Source: a virus. From it: a DNA stretch of 31,657 nt. The notes below the pieces were generated by a model. That model was not told the DNA's origin and made no database searches. It saw only the letters and a list, made by a program, of their open reading frames with translations. How positions within the stretch are numbered: the first letter of the stretch is position 1; each line of letters starts with the position of its first letter. Of this stretch, positions 23,329 through 31,105 are shown piece after piece. The stretch spans positions 1 to 31,657 of IMG/VR virus record IMGVR_UViG_3300022907_000061. One strand, written 5' to 3'. The translations under genes were made by a program, and so were the position numbers.

Positions 23329-24243
23329 ATGGAAATTTTAGATCTTACTACTAAAACTATAATTGATCCTTATGAGTATGTTTGGAAAACAAAAAAAGAA
23401 TTAAGAAGTAAATGGAAGGAAGATACTGTGGGTATAAAAGTAGCAGCTATAGCACCAAATGCTGAAGATTTTAATCTAGCAAAAAAAGGTGTAGATTATG
23501 ATCCGTATCTAACTGATTTTATTACAGGTTGTGGTGGGTATTTAAGCACATTTGAATACGAAAAAAATAACAAAAATCCACTAGTCATAAGAGGACTTGG
23601 AGGCGGCGGCCAAAAAGCTCTTAAACATTGTGTTGAAAATAATAGAGATTTTTATGCTATTGATACTGGTTACTTACAACCAAGTACAAAAAAAGAGTAT
23701 CATAGAGTAACTTTCAACGCTTTACAAAATATGGGTCCTCTTATTGAAAGAGATTTTGATCGTCTTTCACGTTTAAGATGGAAATATAGGAAGCGAAAGA
23801 ATCCAGGTGAAAATATATTAGTATGTCCACCTAGTGAAAAGGTTATGAAATATTATGGAGAAGATATTAATGTATGGATGCAAAACACTATTGCCAAAAT
23901 AAAAAAATATTCTGATAGACCTATTGTTATTAGACAAAAACCAACACGTAGAGAAAGAGTTACAACAGATACAATTTGGAATGCGTTAGATGATGCTTAT
24001 TGTTTAGTTACATATAATAGTATCGCTGCTAGTGAAGCTATTCTAGCTAATGTACCAGCAATAGCATTAGCTCCTAACGCTGCTTCCGTAATATGTGAAA
24101 CACGAATAGAACAGATAGAATTTTTACAAAAATATCCTAAGGATTTAGTAGAAACATTTGCTGCTCATTTGTCTTATTGCCAATTTACTAGTCCCGAGCT
24201 TCGTAATGGAACAGCTTGGAGAATATTAAATGAAAGTAGTTAG
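23329..24243 (+). CDS. Glycosyltransferase-like protein, paralogue 1
   Basis: This 304-residue protein shares a core with the genes at 24230 and 26009: an ENILVCPP strand (about residue 161), W-x-x-N helix, KIKKYSDRPIVIRQKPTRRE (191-210), then LVTYNSIAASEAILANVPAI (227-246). The layout resembles a capsule-type GT-B C-domain, with R-x-K/H-P in the first half and the NSxxxxEA site in the second. There is no Shine-Dalgarno or promoter before the ATG, and the same frame stays open upstream through the 48-base gap and into the preceding gene. It may therefore be made partly as a frameshift fusion. It overlaps the next gene by 14 bases. Confidence 0.72.
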   Translation: MEILDLTTKTIIDPYEYVWKTKKELRSKWKEDTVGIKVAAIAPNAEDFNLAKKGVDYDPYLTDFITGCGGYLSTFEYEKNNKNPLVIRGLGGGGQKALKHCVENNRDFYAIDTGYLQPSTKKEYHRVTFNALQNMGPLIERDFDRLSRLRWKYRKRKNPGENILVCPPSEKVMKYYGEDINVWMQNTIAKIKKYSDRPIVIRQKPTRRERVTTDTIWNALDDAYCLVTYNSIAASEAILANVPAIALAPNAASVICETRIEQIEFLQKYPKDLVETFAAHLSYCQFTSPELRNGTAWRILNESS

Positions 24244-25165
24244 TTATTTTAATGTTGTTCCTACAGTGAATAACAATAGAGAAAAATATCTTTTATTAGA
24301 AAATTTTGTACAAGGTGTAAACGCAGTAGGCGATACTGGTATATTACATAAGGGATTTGATGTTCTTGATAGTGACGTAGGAGTAATACAAGGATGGACA
24401 CATGAAATAGGAAAAAGTGCTCCCCATTTAAAACTACGACAACAAGTAATAGATACACAAGGTGCTATGAAACATAAAGCTGTAATAACTGCTGATAGCA
24501 ATCTTTTTTTATATCATACAAAAACTAATCAACCTCATTGTTATCTAAGATATAGTTTTAATGGCGTGTTTCCAAATACAGGTAATTATTGCGATACAAA
24601 TCCAGATCCTAATCGTTGGCAACAAATTCAAAACGATTTGGGTGTAAGATTAGAAGAATATAAAAAAGGCAAACATATAGTACTTTGTTGTCAACGTAAT
24701 AAGGGCTGGAGTATGGGAGGATATAATGTTACTGATTGGATTGTTAACACAGTAAAAGAAATAAGAAAATACAGCGATCGTCATATTATTGTAAGAGCAC
24801 ATCCTGGTGATAAAAAAGCTAGAGTATATCTAAATCCTCGATCTAACCCAGTAAAACATTTACCAAATGTAAGTATAAGTCAATTTGGAACTCCGTTAGA
24901 ACAAGATTTGTTAAAATGTTATGCTGTTGTAAATCATAATAGTAGCAGCATTGTAGGACCAATAATCAAAGGCTATCCGGCTTTTGTTACAGATCCTGAA
25001 CGTAGTCAGTGTGCTGAAGTAGCACATTATGGATTTGAAGACATAGAGAACCCCAAAGAGTTTGACAGAGAGAAATGGTTACAGCGTATAAGCATGTTTC
25101 ATTGGAAATTATCTGAGCTTCAAGACGGCACTTGTTGGCGTCACATGCGTGAGTTTGTCCAGTAA
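24230..25165 (+). CDS. Glycosyltransferase-like protein, paralogue 2
   Basis: This 311-residue protein carries the shared core: HIVLCCQRNKGWSMGGYNVT (149-168), EIRKYSDRHIIVRAHPGD (177-194), VVNHNSSSIVGPIIKGYPAF (233-252), then a tail with FDREKWLQRISMFHWKLSEL (278-297) and GTCWRHMREF. This resembles KpsS/LipB-like capsule glycosyltransferases and related phage proteins; the acceptor is unknown. It is translationally overlapped with paralogue 1. Its 3' end converges on the minus-strand glycosyltransferase, overlapping by 25 bases. Confidence 0.72.
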   Translation: MKVVSYFNVVPTVNNNREKYLLLENFVQGVNAVGDTGILHKGFDVLDSDVGVIQGWTHEIGKSAPHLKLRQQVIDTQGAMKHKAVITADSNLFLYHTKTNQPHCYLRYSFNGVFPNTGNYCDTNPDPNRWQQIQNDLGVRLEEYKKGKHIVLCCQRNKGWSMGGYNVTDWIVNTVKEIRKYSDRHIIVRAHPGDKKARVYLNPRSNPVKHLPNVSISQFGTPLEQDLLKCYAVVNHNSSSIVGPIIKGYPAFVTDPERSQCAEVAHYGFEDIENPKEFDREKWLQRISMFHWKLSELQDGTCWRHMREFVQ

Positions 25166-25974
25166 CTTTCATTACGAGGCTTTATCAAATCTCTAGGTTT
25201 GTTACTTTTGCCAATATTTTTACGATCGCCTTTTAAGTGATCTAAGTAGGCTCCTAACCCACTATTAATTAATGGATGACCTTCGCCGTTAACTAAGTTT
25301 CCACTAATATTATAAAATGCTTCGTTAGGATATTTACGTTTTATCTTTTTTAATATTTCGTCAAATACATAACTATCATGCCATTCTTCCATACGAAAAA
25401 TTCCATACTCAGCATGTTCATATACGTGTTCAAACTCTTTTAAAAATTCTAATCCAATATTGTTACGTAAATTTATTCCGTAGAATCCACATTCTGGCCA
25501 TTTTTTACCTCTTCCTAAGTAACTTAAATATGCTCTGTCTGGTAAAAAGTTTTTAAATGCTTTATAAGAAAACTTACTATGTACAATTGTATCAGCATCC
25601 ATCCATACAATCCAATCTGTATTACAATTTTCAGCAGCATCAAATACAGCATATACTTTGTTAGCAAAACGTATGGCATCCCATTTAAATTCTTTGTGCC
25701 AATCTCTAGGTCTGCGTTTCTTTATTTCAGGAGGACATTTGCCATTTGCTTTTGGTTCATTTTTCCAACGTTCTTTAAATGCCATTAATTTAGGCAATTT
25801 TTCTTTTTGATCTAATATTTGTATACGTGGATCTTTTGTAGTAGGGGAACAATCTTCAGCATATAATCTTAAATTAATGTCTTGATCAATATTTTCACTA
25901 AAACTATTAACAAAACGCTGTCCATAAAGTTCTAACACTGGCTTGTGAAAAGTAGATACTACTGTAATTGACAT
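25141..25974 (-). CDS. Glycosyltransferase with DxD motif (GT-A type), minus strand
   Basis: The 277-residue protein begins with the strand SITVVSTFHKPVLELYG, has INLRLYAEDCSP near residue 33, a KVYAVFDAAENCNTDWIVWM helix-strand, and the D-A-D metal site immediately after. A second region (CGFYGINLRNNIGLEFLKEF, MEEWHDSYVFDEIL) probably shapes the acceptor pocket. It resembles the protein at 30395 in the same order of features. I chose 25974 over an ATG at 25980 because AAGGA lies 7 bases before it but directly abuts the other. It is the only minus-strand gene in the glycan island. Confidence 0.78.
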   Translation of the reverse strand: MSITVVSTFHKPVLELYGQRFVNSFSENIDQDINLRLYAEDCSPTTKDPRIQILDQKEKLPKLMAFKERWKNEPKANGKCPPEIKKRRPRDWHKEFKWDAIRFANKVYAVFDAAENCNTDWIVWMDADTIVHSKFSYKAFKNFLPDRAYLSYLGRGKKWPECGFYGINLRNNIGLEFLKEFEHVYEHAEYGIFRMEEWHDSYVFDEILKKIKRKYPNEAFYNISGNLVNGEGHPLINSGLGAYLDHLKGDRKNIGKSNKPRDLIKPRNESYWTNSRM

Positions 25975-25985
25975 TGACATTTCCT

Positions 25986-25993
25986 TATAAATA
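25986..25993 (+). promoter_or_regulatory. T4-type late promoter (exact TATAAATA)
   Basis: TATAAATA, a perfect T4 late consensus, lies in the 34-base gap between the divergent glycosyltransferase genes, 15 bases before the ATG at 26009. The predicted leader is about 10 bases and has no Shine-Dalgarno. Confidence 0.65.
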
Positions 25994-26008
25994 TGTTACT
26001 ATTTAACT

Positions 26009-26866
26009 ATGAAGTTTAGATTATGGACAGAATACGGTGCACTTAATTCCAAAGATATTTTTCGGGCTTTTAGCAATTCTATTATTCGCAATGGCTGGAG
26101 TATTAGCAATAGTAATGATTATGGGGATTCCGATGTTCATGTTATTTGGAGCGTTCTTTTTCATGGCAGAATGGCTAGGAACAAAGATATTTGGTCCTAT
26201 TGTGTTTCAAATAACAGACCGGTTATCGTCCTCGAAGTTGGCGGAATCAAAAGAGGCAAAACGTGGAAAGTGGGAATCAACGGGATCAACCGTGATGCCT
26301 ACTTCGGTGATACAGGACAAGATGCGTCAAGAGCAAAAGCGTTAGGTATTAAATTACAACCTTGGCGAACAAACGGCAAGTATATTCTTGTTTGTGGACA
26401 ACACGACAAAAGTTTACAATGGCATGATATGCCTCGTATGAGCAATTGGTTTTTAAATACCTACGATGAAATACGTAAGCATACTGACCGTCCTATTGTA
26501 TTTAGACCTCATCCACGTTGTAGGCTAGAGCATATAGAACGTGGGTTGCGTTATGTAGAAAGACAGGAACCAAGACATATTCATGGAACTTACGACGATT
26601 TTGATATGGGCTTTGATAATGTGTGGGCTACTATCAGTCACAGCTCTAATCCGGGAGTTCACTCTTGTATCAATGGTGTTCCAGCTTTTGTTAGTCCCTC
26701 TAGTCTTGCTTACGATGTTGGCAACGACATAGATTTTTTTCACGACATAGAAGATCCCTTAATGCCAGATCGAACACAATGGCTTAATGATTATGCTCAC
26801 ACTGAATATACAGTTGAAGAAATAGAATTAGGGTTGCCTTTGAAAAGATTGACTAATAGCTTATAA
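26009..26866 (+). CDS. Glycosyltransferase-like protein, paralogue 3
   Basis: The 285-residue protein shares the core of paralogues 1 and 2: GKYILVCGQHDKSLQWHDMP (123-142), YDEIRKHTDRPIVFRPHPR (152-170), then ISHSSNPGVHSCINGVPAFV, and a tail with IEDPLMPDRTQWLNDYAHTE. The N-terminal domain (DVHVIWSVLFHGRMARNKDI, then RPVIVLEVGGIKRGKTWKVG) differs from the other two, as expected if acceptor domains diversified while the sugar-nucleotide domain was kept. An alternative-frame hydrophobic reading within it is discussed among the rejected items. A sigma70-like promoter for the next gene overlaps its last codons. Confidence 0.78.
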   Translation: MKFRLWTEYGALNSKDIFRAFSNSIIRNGWSISNSNDYGDSDVHVIWSVLFHGRMARNKDIWSYCVSNNRPVIVLEVGGIKRGKTWKVGINGINRDAYFGDTGQDASRAKALGIKLQPWRTNGKYILVCGQHDKSLQWHDMPRMSNWFLNTYDEIRKHTDRPIVFRPHPRCRLEHIERGLRYVERQEPRHIHGTYDDFDMGFDNVWATISHSSNPGVHSCINGVPAFVSPSSLAYDVGNDIDFFHDIEDPLMPDRTQWLNDYAHTEYTVEEIELGLPLKRLTNSL

Positions 26867-26877
26867 AGTGTTATAAT
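26849..26877 (+). promoter_or_regulatory. Sigma70-like promoter for the 26883 gene
   Basis: TTGACT (26849-26854), 17 bases, then a perfect TATAAT (26872-26877). The ATG at 26883 begins 6 bases after the -10 box, so the transcript would start on or next to the start codon. Confidence 0.7.
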
Positions 26878-26882
26878 AAACT

Positions 26883-28100
26883 ATGGATAAAAATTTACAA
26901 ACAATTGAAGATTGTCTAGAAGTGGTTGCTGGATTAACATCAACTGATAATTTTATCATACATGAAAATGATAAAACAATAATTAATAGTATTGCTAGAC
27001 AAGTGTTCAAAGGCACAGCACTAACTGATAGACAATGTTTATTAATGAAGCAAAAACTTAGTGACTATTTTACACAATTTTTAGCCTATAATTATACAAA
27101 CTATGAGGTAGCTGTACACGAATTACGGCAACCTCTTAGACAAATCGATAGAAGAAAATATATAAAAATTACTGACAAAAACGAACGTGAAGAATTAAAC
27201 AAAGATAATTCACAATGGGTTGTAATTAGATTTCCATTTTCTAAAAAAGCAATTGTTAAACTAGAAAAAATAGCAAATAAATTTAGAAAATATTATAGTC
27301 ATAAAAAAGGATCACACAAACATTTTTTTAAAATAAAAGAAAATATAGTATATGAACTTGTAACAACTTTTAAAGATAGTGAATTTGTAATTGACAACTA
27401 TTTACTTGATATGTTTAAGGAAGTAGAAATTATTAAAGAAGAACCTAGTAACTATGTTCCTGGATTGTGGAATGGAAAAATAAAAAACATTTCTAAAAGT
27501 GGCACAGACTTTATTGAATCTAAAATGAACAAGTTAAGTAATTTACAACTATTTGATAGAAGAAGACTATATGGACTTAATTATATTACTCACGACATAG
27601 ATGACACATTACCAAATTTTATTGCTCATCGAGAATGGATAGATTGTTACATTGATAACGAAACACATAGTTTACAAAATGTATGCGACAGTTTATTATA
27701 TTTAGATAGATTACCGTTATTAGTTCTTTTAGATACAAATGAAGAATACGCACAGCTTTCAAAAGTACATACAGCACTTTGTGGTATACCAACTGAGCAA
27801 CAAACTGTATTATTTAGAACAGAAAATAAAACAGAAAATGATAAAAATTTCAATAATTATATTCATAAAAATAATTTGAATAATTGGTTTGACAAAAAAA
27901 CAAAAGTTTTATATCTTAGCAAACAAAAACTTCCTAAGATTTTATTTACAGTTGATTGGCAACCAATGAGTGTTTTGTGCTTGACAAGTACTAGAATTAA
28001 TACTATAGTTTCTGTATACATGAACGATACTTGCGACTTACATGTATATCATGAAAAAAATAAAAGTATTTTTTGGAGATCAACTAGTGCCTACATGTAA
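26883..28100 (+). CDS. Unknown 405-residue protein upstream of uvsW
   Basis: I do not recognise a family with confidence. The N-terminal part (about 1-75) is helical (EDCLEVVAGLTSTDNFIIHE, INSIARQVFKGTALTDRQCL, KQKLSDYFTQFLAYNY). A middle part reads QWVVIRFPFSKKAIVKLEKI, KGSHKHFFKIKENIVYELVT. The C-terminal 170 residues alternate hydrophobic strands with charged loops (RLPLLVLLDTNEEYAQL, TKVLYLSKQKLPKILFTVDW, MSVLCLTSTRINTIVSVYMN). That Rossmann-like alternation recalls a helicase-type domain without Walker motifs, but this is speculation. It overlaps uvsW and has its own host-type promoter, which suggests early expression and a role in DNA metabolism. Confidence 0.8.
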   Translation: MDKNLQTIEDCLEVVAGLTSTDNFIIHENDKTIINSIARQVFKGTALTDRQCLLMKQKLSDYFTQFLAYNYTNYEVAVHELRQPLRQIDRRKYIKITDKNEREELNKDNSQWVVIRFPFSKKAIVKLEKIANKFRKYYSHKKGSHKHFFKIKENIVYELVTTFKDSEFVIDNYLLDMFKEVEIIKEEPSNYVPGLWNGKIKNISKSGTDFIESKMNKLSNLQLFDRRRLYGLNYITHDIDDTLPNFIAHREWIDCYIDNETHSLQNVCDSLLYLDRLPLLVLLDTNEEYAQLSKVHTALCGIPTEQQTVLFRTENKTENDKNFNNYIHKNNLNNWFDKKTKVLYLSKQKLPKILFTVDWQPMSVLCLTSTRINTIVSVYMNDTCDLHVYHEKNKSIFWRSTSAYM

Positions 28101-29550
28101 ACTGATAATCGAGGACGAAGTAAATATCAAACTAGAAGGGCTAGACGTAGACGTCAGACGAAAACTTAGTAACGCACTCAAGTTCGAAGTACCATACGCA
28201 CGATATATGCCTCAGTATAAGCTCGGGCGTTGGGATGGCAAAGTTGCTTTCTTTGGTATTGGCGGTACTGGCTATGTCAATCATCTTGATACTATTGTTT
28301 CAGTACTTGAGAAAAACAAAGTAAGTATTGTAAATATTGAAGATAAACGACATCCTATACAACTAAACTTTCCACAAGTTACAGAACGCTACTGGGCAGA
28401 TCAAGGCGTATGCTGGCCTAAAGGACACCCCGCAGAAGGCGAAGAAATTATTTTACGTGACTATCAAGTTGAAGCAATTAACAGCTTTGCTAATAATCCA
28501 CAGAGCCTACAACAAATTGCTACAGGCGCAGGCAAGACTATTACAACTGCTACACTATCGCATATGAGCGAAAAGTATGGACGTAGTCTTGTTATTGTAC
28601 CAAACAAAAGTTTAGTTACACAAACTGAAGAAGATTATATCAACTGTGGATTAGATGTAGGTGTATATTTTGGCGATAGGAAAGAACTGGGCAGAAGTCA
28701 TACAATATGTACTTGGCAATCTCTCAACATACTAGACAAGAAACACAAGGACGGTTCAGCAGTACTATCCTTAGCAGAATTTCTAGATGGTGTAAGCACA
28801 GTTATTGTTGATGAAGTACACCAAGCAAAAGCAGAAGTATTGAAAAACTTGCTTACACGCAACTTGCGTAATGCTCCAATACGTTGGGGTCTTACTGGAA
28901 CTATTCCTAAAGAGAAGTTTGAGTTTGAAAGTATACACGCAAGTTTAGGTCCAGTGATTGGAGAAATATCAGCTAAAGAATTACAAGACAAAGGTGTGCT
29001 ATCACAATGTCATGTAAACATAGTACAACTTATTGACACGGTAGCACACAGAGGCTATCAAGAAGAATTAAAATATCTAGTTACAAATCAAGACAGAATA
29101 AATTATTTAGGCAAATTATTAAACACAGTAAAAGAATCAGGCAACACTCTAATACTTGTAGATAGGATTAGCGCAGGCGAAATGCTACAAGAACTTATTC
29201 CAGGATCAGTCTTTGTAAAAGGAGACGTAAAACTGAAGGATAGAAAAGATGCGTATGACGAAATCAACGAAGGAACTAATCACGTGGTTATTGCCACTTA
29301 TGGTGTCGCTGCTGTTGGTATTAACATTCCTCGCATTTTCAATCTTGTTCTTATTGAGCCCGGAAAAAGTTTTGTTAGAGTTATTCAAAGTATAGGTAGA
29401 GGCGTTAGAAAGGCAAAGGACAAAGACTTCGTTCAAATATGGGATCTTACAAGCACTTGTAAGTTTGCGAAGCGGCACCTTACCCAACGTAAAAAGTTTT
29501 ATAAGGAAGCTCAATACCCATTCACAATAGAAAAAGTGGATTGGAAATAA
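28051..29550 (+). CDS. uvsW: UvsW helicase (superfamily 2)
   Basis: The 499-residue protein has a UvsW-type N-terminal DNA-binding region (ARYMPQYKLGRWDGKVAFFG) and SF2 helicase motifs: LRDYQVEAINSF (Q-motif region), Walker A TGAGKT near residue 158, DEVH near 254, GLTGTIPKE (motif III), and SIGRGVRKAKD (motif VI). UvsW unwinds branched recombination intermediates and shifts T4 from origin- to recombination-dependent replication. I chose ATG 28051 (MKKIKVFFGD), as family members begin just before this strand, though an in-frame ATG at 28042 is possible. The start lies within the preceding gene (50-base overlap) without a clear Shine-Dalgarno. Confidence 0.93.
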   Translation: MKKIKVFFGDQLVPTCKLIIEDEVNIKLEGLDVDVRRKLSNALKFEVPYARYMPQYKLGRWDGKVAFFGIGGTGYVNHLDTIVSVLEKNKVSIVNIEDKRHPIQLNFPQVTERYWADQGVCWPKGHPAEGEEIILRDYQVEAINSFANNPQSLQQIATGAGKTITTATLSHMSEKYGRSLVIVPNKSLVTQTEEDYINCGLDVGVYFGDRKELGRSHTICTWQSLNILDKKHKDGSAVLSLAEFLDGVSTVIVDEVHQAKAEVLKNLLTRNLRNAPIRWGLTGTIPKEKFEFESIHASLGPVIGEISAKELQDKGVLSQCHVNIVQLIDTVAHRGYQEELKYLVTNQDRINYLGKLLNTVKESGNTLILVDRISAGEMLQELIPGSVFVKGDVKLKDRKDAYDEINEGTNHVVIATYGVAAVGINIPRIFNLVLIEPGKSFVRVIQSIGRGVRKAKDKDFVQIWDLTSTCKFAKRHLTQRKKFYKEAQYPFTIEKVDWK

Positions 29551-30057
29551 ATGAGAATATTAACATTAGAAAACAAAAGTTTTTCACTAAGTAAATTACC
29601 TGAAATTGTAGAAGATGATTTGAGATTTGCTGTACTAGATAACAGTGATCCTAGCGATCCAGATTTTTTCTTCAACCCGTTGATCTTCCTAGAATCGTTT
29701 AATTCGCCTGCGATAGTAATGGAAATTTCAGGCAATGAAATTACAATGCCATTAGATTGGTGTGTAGCTGTAGGTTGTAGTCAAGCTGGTAGTGATTTAG
29801 AAGTACTACCATTAACAAGTTTAAATGAACGTGGATTTGAATCCTTTTTGTTTAACCCATTAACTAGCACACATCCACAATTTGGCAAAATTGAAATTAC
29901 TAATTTTTACAATGATGTAAAATGGTACTTTCCAAAAATGCGAAATGGTCACTTACTAAGCATACCTATTACAGAAAACAATAATTCGTTGTGTGCTTTT
30001 TTTGTAAAAGATATTAATAGACAAAGTGAAGTAATAGATTTTGGAAAATTATTATAG
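29551..30057 (+). CDS. Conserved phage protein downstream of uvsW, unknown function
   Basis: This 168-residue protein begins directly after the uvsW stop. It contains blocks I recall as conserved in T4-like marine phages: LPEIVEDDLRFAVLDNSDPS (about 15-34), NPLIFLESFNSPAIVMEI, ITMPLDWCVAVGC, LEVLPLTSLNERGFESFLFN, then VKWYFPKMRNGHLLSIPI and CAFFVKDINRQSEVIDFGKL. The sequence is beta-rich, without catalytic motifs or membrane segments. Function is not known. Zero spacing implies co-translation with uvsW. Confidence 0.8.
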   Translation: MRILTLENKSFSLSKLPEIVEDDLRFAVLDNSDPSDPDFFFNPLIFLESFNSPAIVMEISGNEITMPLDWCVAVGCSQAGSDLEVLPLTSLNERGFESFLFNPLTSTHPQFGKIEITNFYNDVKWYFPKMRNGHLLSIPITENNNSLCAFFVKDINRQSEVIDFGKLL

Positions 30058-30066
30058 GAGAATAAT

Positions 30067-30411
30067 ATGAAAGCAGGAAAAATCTGGGGTCAAACAGAAT
30101 TGATCCATGCGAACGGTGTGTTAGAATTTCACCGCATCGAATACAAAGAAGGATATAAATGTTCAGAACATGAGCATCAATTTAAATGGAACGGCTTTTT
30201 TGTTGAGTCAGGAAAGATGCTTGTTCGTGTTTGGCAAGATGATCAAGGACTAGTAGACGAGACAATTTTAGAAGCAGGCGACTTTACACAAGTTAAACCA
30301 GGTAAAGTACACCAGTTTGAAGGACTAGAAGATGGTGTAGCATTTGAATTATACTGGGCAGAATTTAACCACGATGATATCGTAAGACGCACAAGTGGCA
30401 CTGAGGTTTGA
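30067..30411 (+). CDS. Small cupin-domain protein
   Basis: The 114-residue protein has a single cupin fold by motif: EYKEGYKCSEHEHQFKWNGF supplies the first motif with its His pair, FVESGKMLVRVW the Gly turn and strand, and AGDFTQVKPGKVHQFEGLED the second motif with a final His. Such barrels bind a metal and act as isomerases, epimerases or sugar-binding proteins. AGGAG (30056-30060) lies 6 bases before the ATG. It overlaps the next glycosyltransferase by 17 bases, and the larger protein at 21805 also has a cupin. Confidence 0.85.
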   Translation: MKAGKIWGQTELIHANGVLEFHRIEYKEGYKCSEHEHQFKWNGFFVESGKMLVRVWQDDQGLVDETILEAGDFTQVKPGKVHQFEGLEDGVAFELYWAEFNHDDIVRRTSGTEV

Positions 30412-31105
30412 ATTTGTAACAACAATGGATCAACATTATTACGATAACGTTGGTCAAATTATGCTGAATAGCTATATAAAACATTCTCCAAGTAATTGTA
30501 GAATAAATTTTTATGCTGAAAATGTTAAGTTTGAGTTTACAAAAACAGACAAACTTAAAATATATGATTGGAACTATGTTGTAAAGCCTTTATGGAAACA
30601 GTTTAAATCTGAAATTCCTAAAGAAATAAAGTTTGCGAAAAAAGGTTATACGTTCTTACACGCATTAGAAAACATTGACACTGATTATTTAATTTGGTCT
30701 GATGCTGATATTTTATATCTTAAAGATTTTAACACAAGTTTAATTACAGACTTGTGTCCAAAAAAATACTGTGTTGCTTTATTCAGTCATGATTATCTAG
30801 GCGAATTGTATAGTTCAGAGTCAGGCTTTGTAATTGTAAATAAAAATCATAAAGATTTTACAAAATTTGTTAACCTATACAAATCGTCATATGTAAATAA
30901 ACCTAAAGAAATACAAAAATGGTACGACGGACAAGTGTGTATGTTTTCTGCTAGTCATGTTAAGTATAACGATTTGTCACAATTAAGTAATGATAAAAAT
31001 ACACATACACCGTTAAATACCTCTATGTTAAATGAATACATGCTACACGAAAAGGGACCTATAAAGAAAAGGTTGCCTCTTACTTATTTTGAAAGGTACT
31101 TATAA
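30395..31105 (+). CDS. Glycosyltransferase with DxD motif (GT-A type), GTG start
   Basis: The 236-residue protein parallels the minus-strand glycosyltransferase at 25141-25974: N-terminal strand RFEFVTTMDQHYYDNVG, then INFYAENVKFEF near residue 37, a KKGYTFLHALENIDTDYLIW segment, and the D103-A-D105 metal site. I chose the GTG at 30395 because the next ATG (30425) would remove the first beta strand. The start lies inside the cupin gene. Its stop overlaps the start of the final gene by one base (TAATG). Confidence 0.78.
   Translation: MALRFEFVTTMDQHYYDNVGQIMLNSYIKHSPSNCRINFYAENVKFEFTKTDKLKIYDWNYVVKPLWKQFKSEIPKEIKFAKKGYTFLHALENIDTDYLIWSDADILYLKDFNTSLITDLCPKKYCVALFSHDYLGELYSSESGFVIVNKNHKDFTKFVNLYKSSYVNKPKEIQKWYDGQVCMFSASHVKYNDLSQLSNDKNTHTPLNTSMLNEYMLHEKGPIKKRLPLTYFERYL

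Noticed and set aside
26037-26345. Alternative-frame reading of 102 residues with strongly hydrophobic, membrane-like segments inside glycosyltransferase paralogue 3
   Set aside because: It starts with GTG, has no ribosome site, and lies wholly within a gene whose own frame shows the conserved glycosyltransferase motifs. Hydrophobic shadows are common in T-rich second-position frames.
29446-29463. Inverted repeat CTTACAAG-CA-CTTGTAAG near the end of uvsW
   Set aside because: The spacer is too short for a normal hairpin loop, no T-run follows, and it lies in conserved coding sequence; probably chance.
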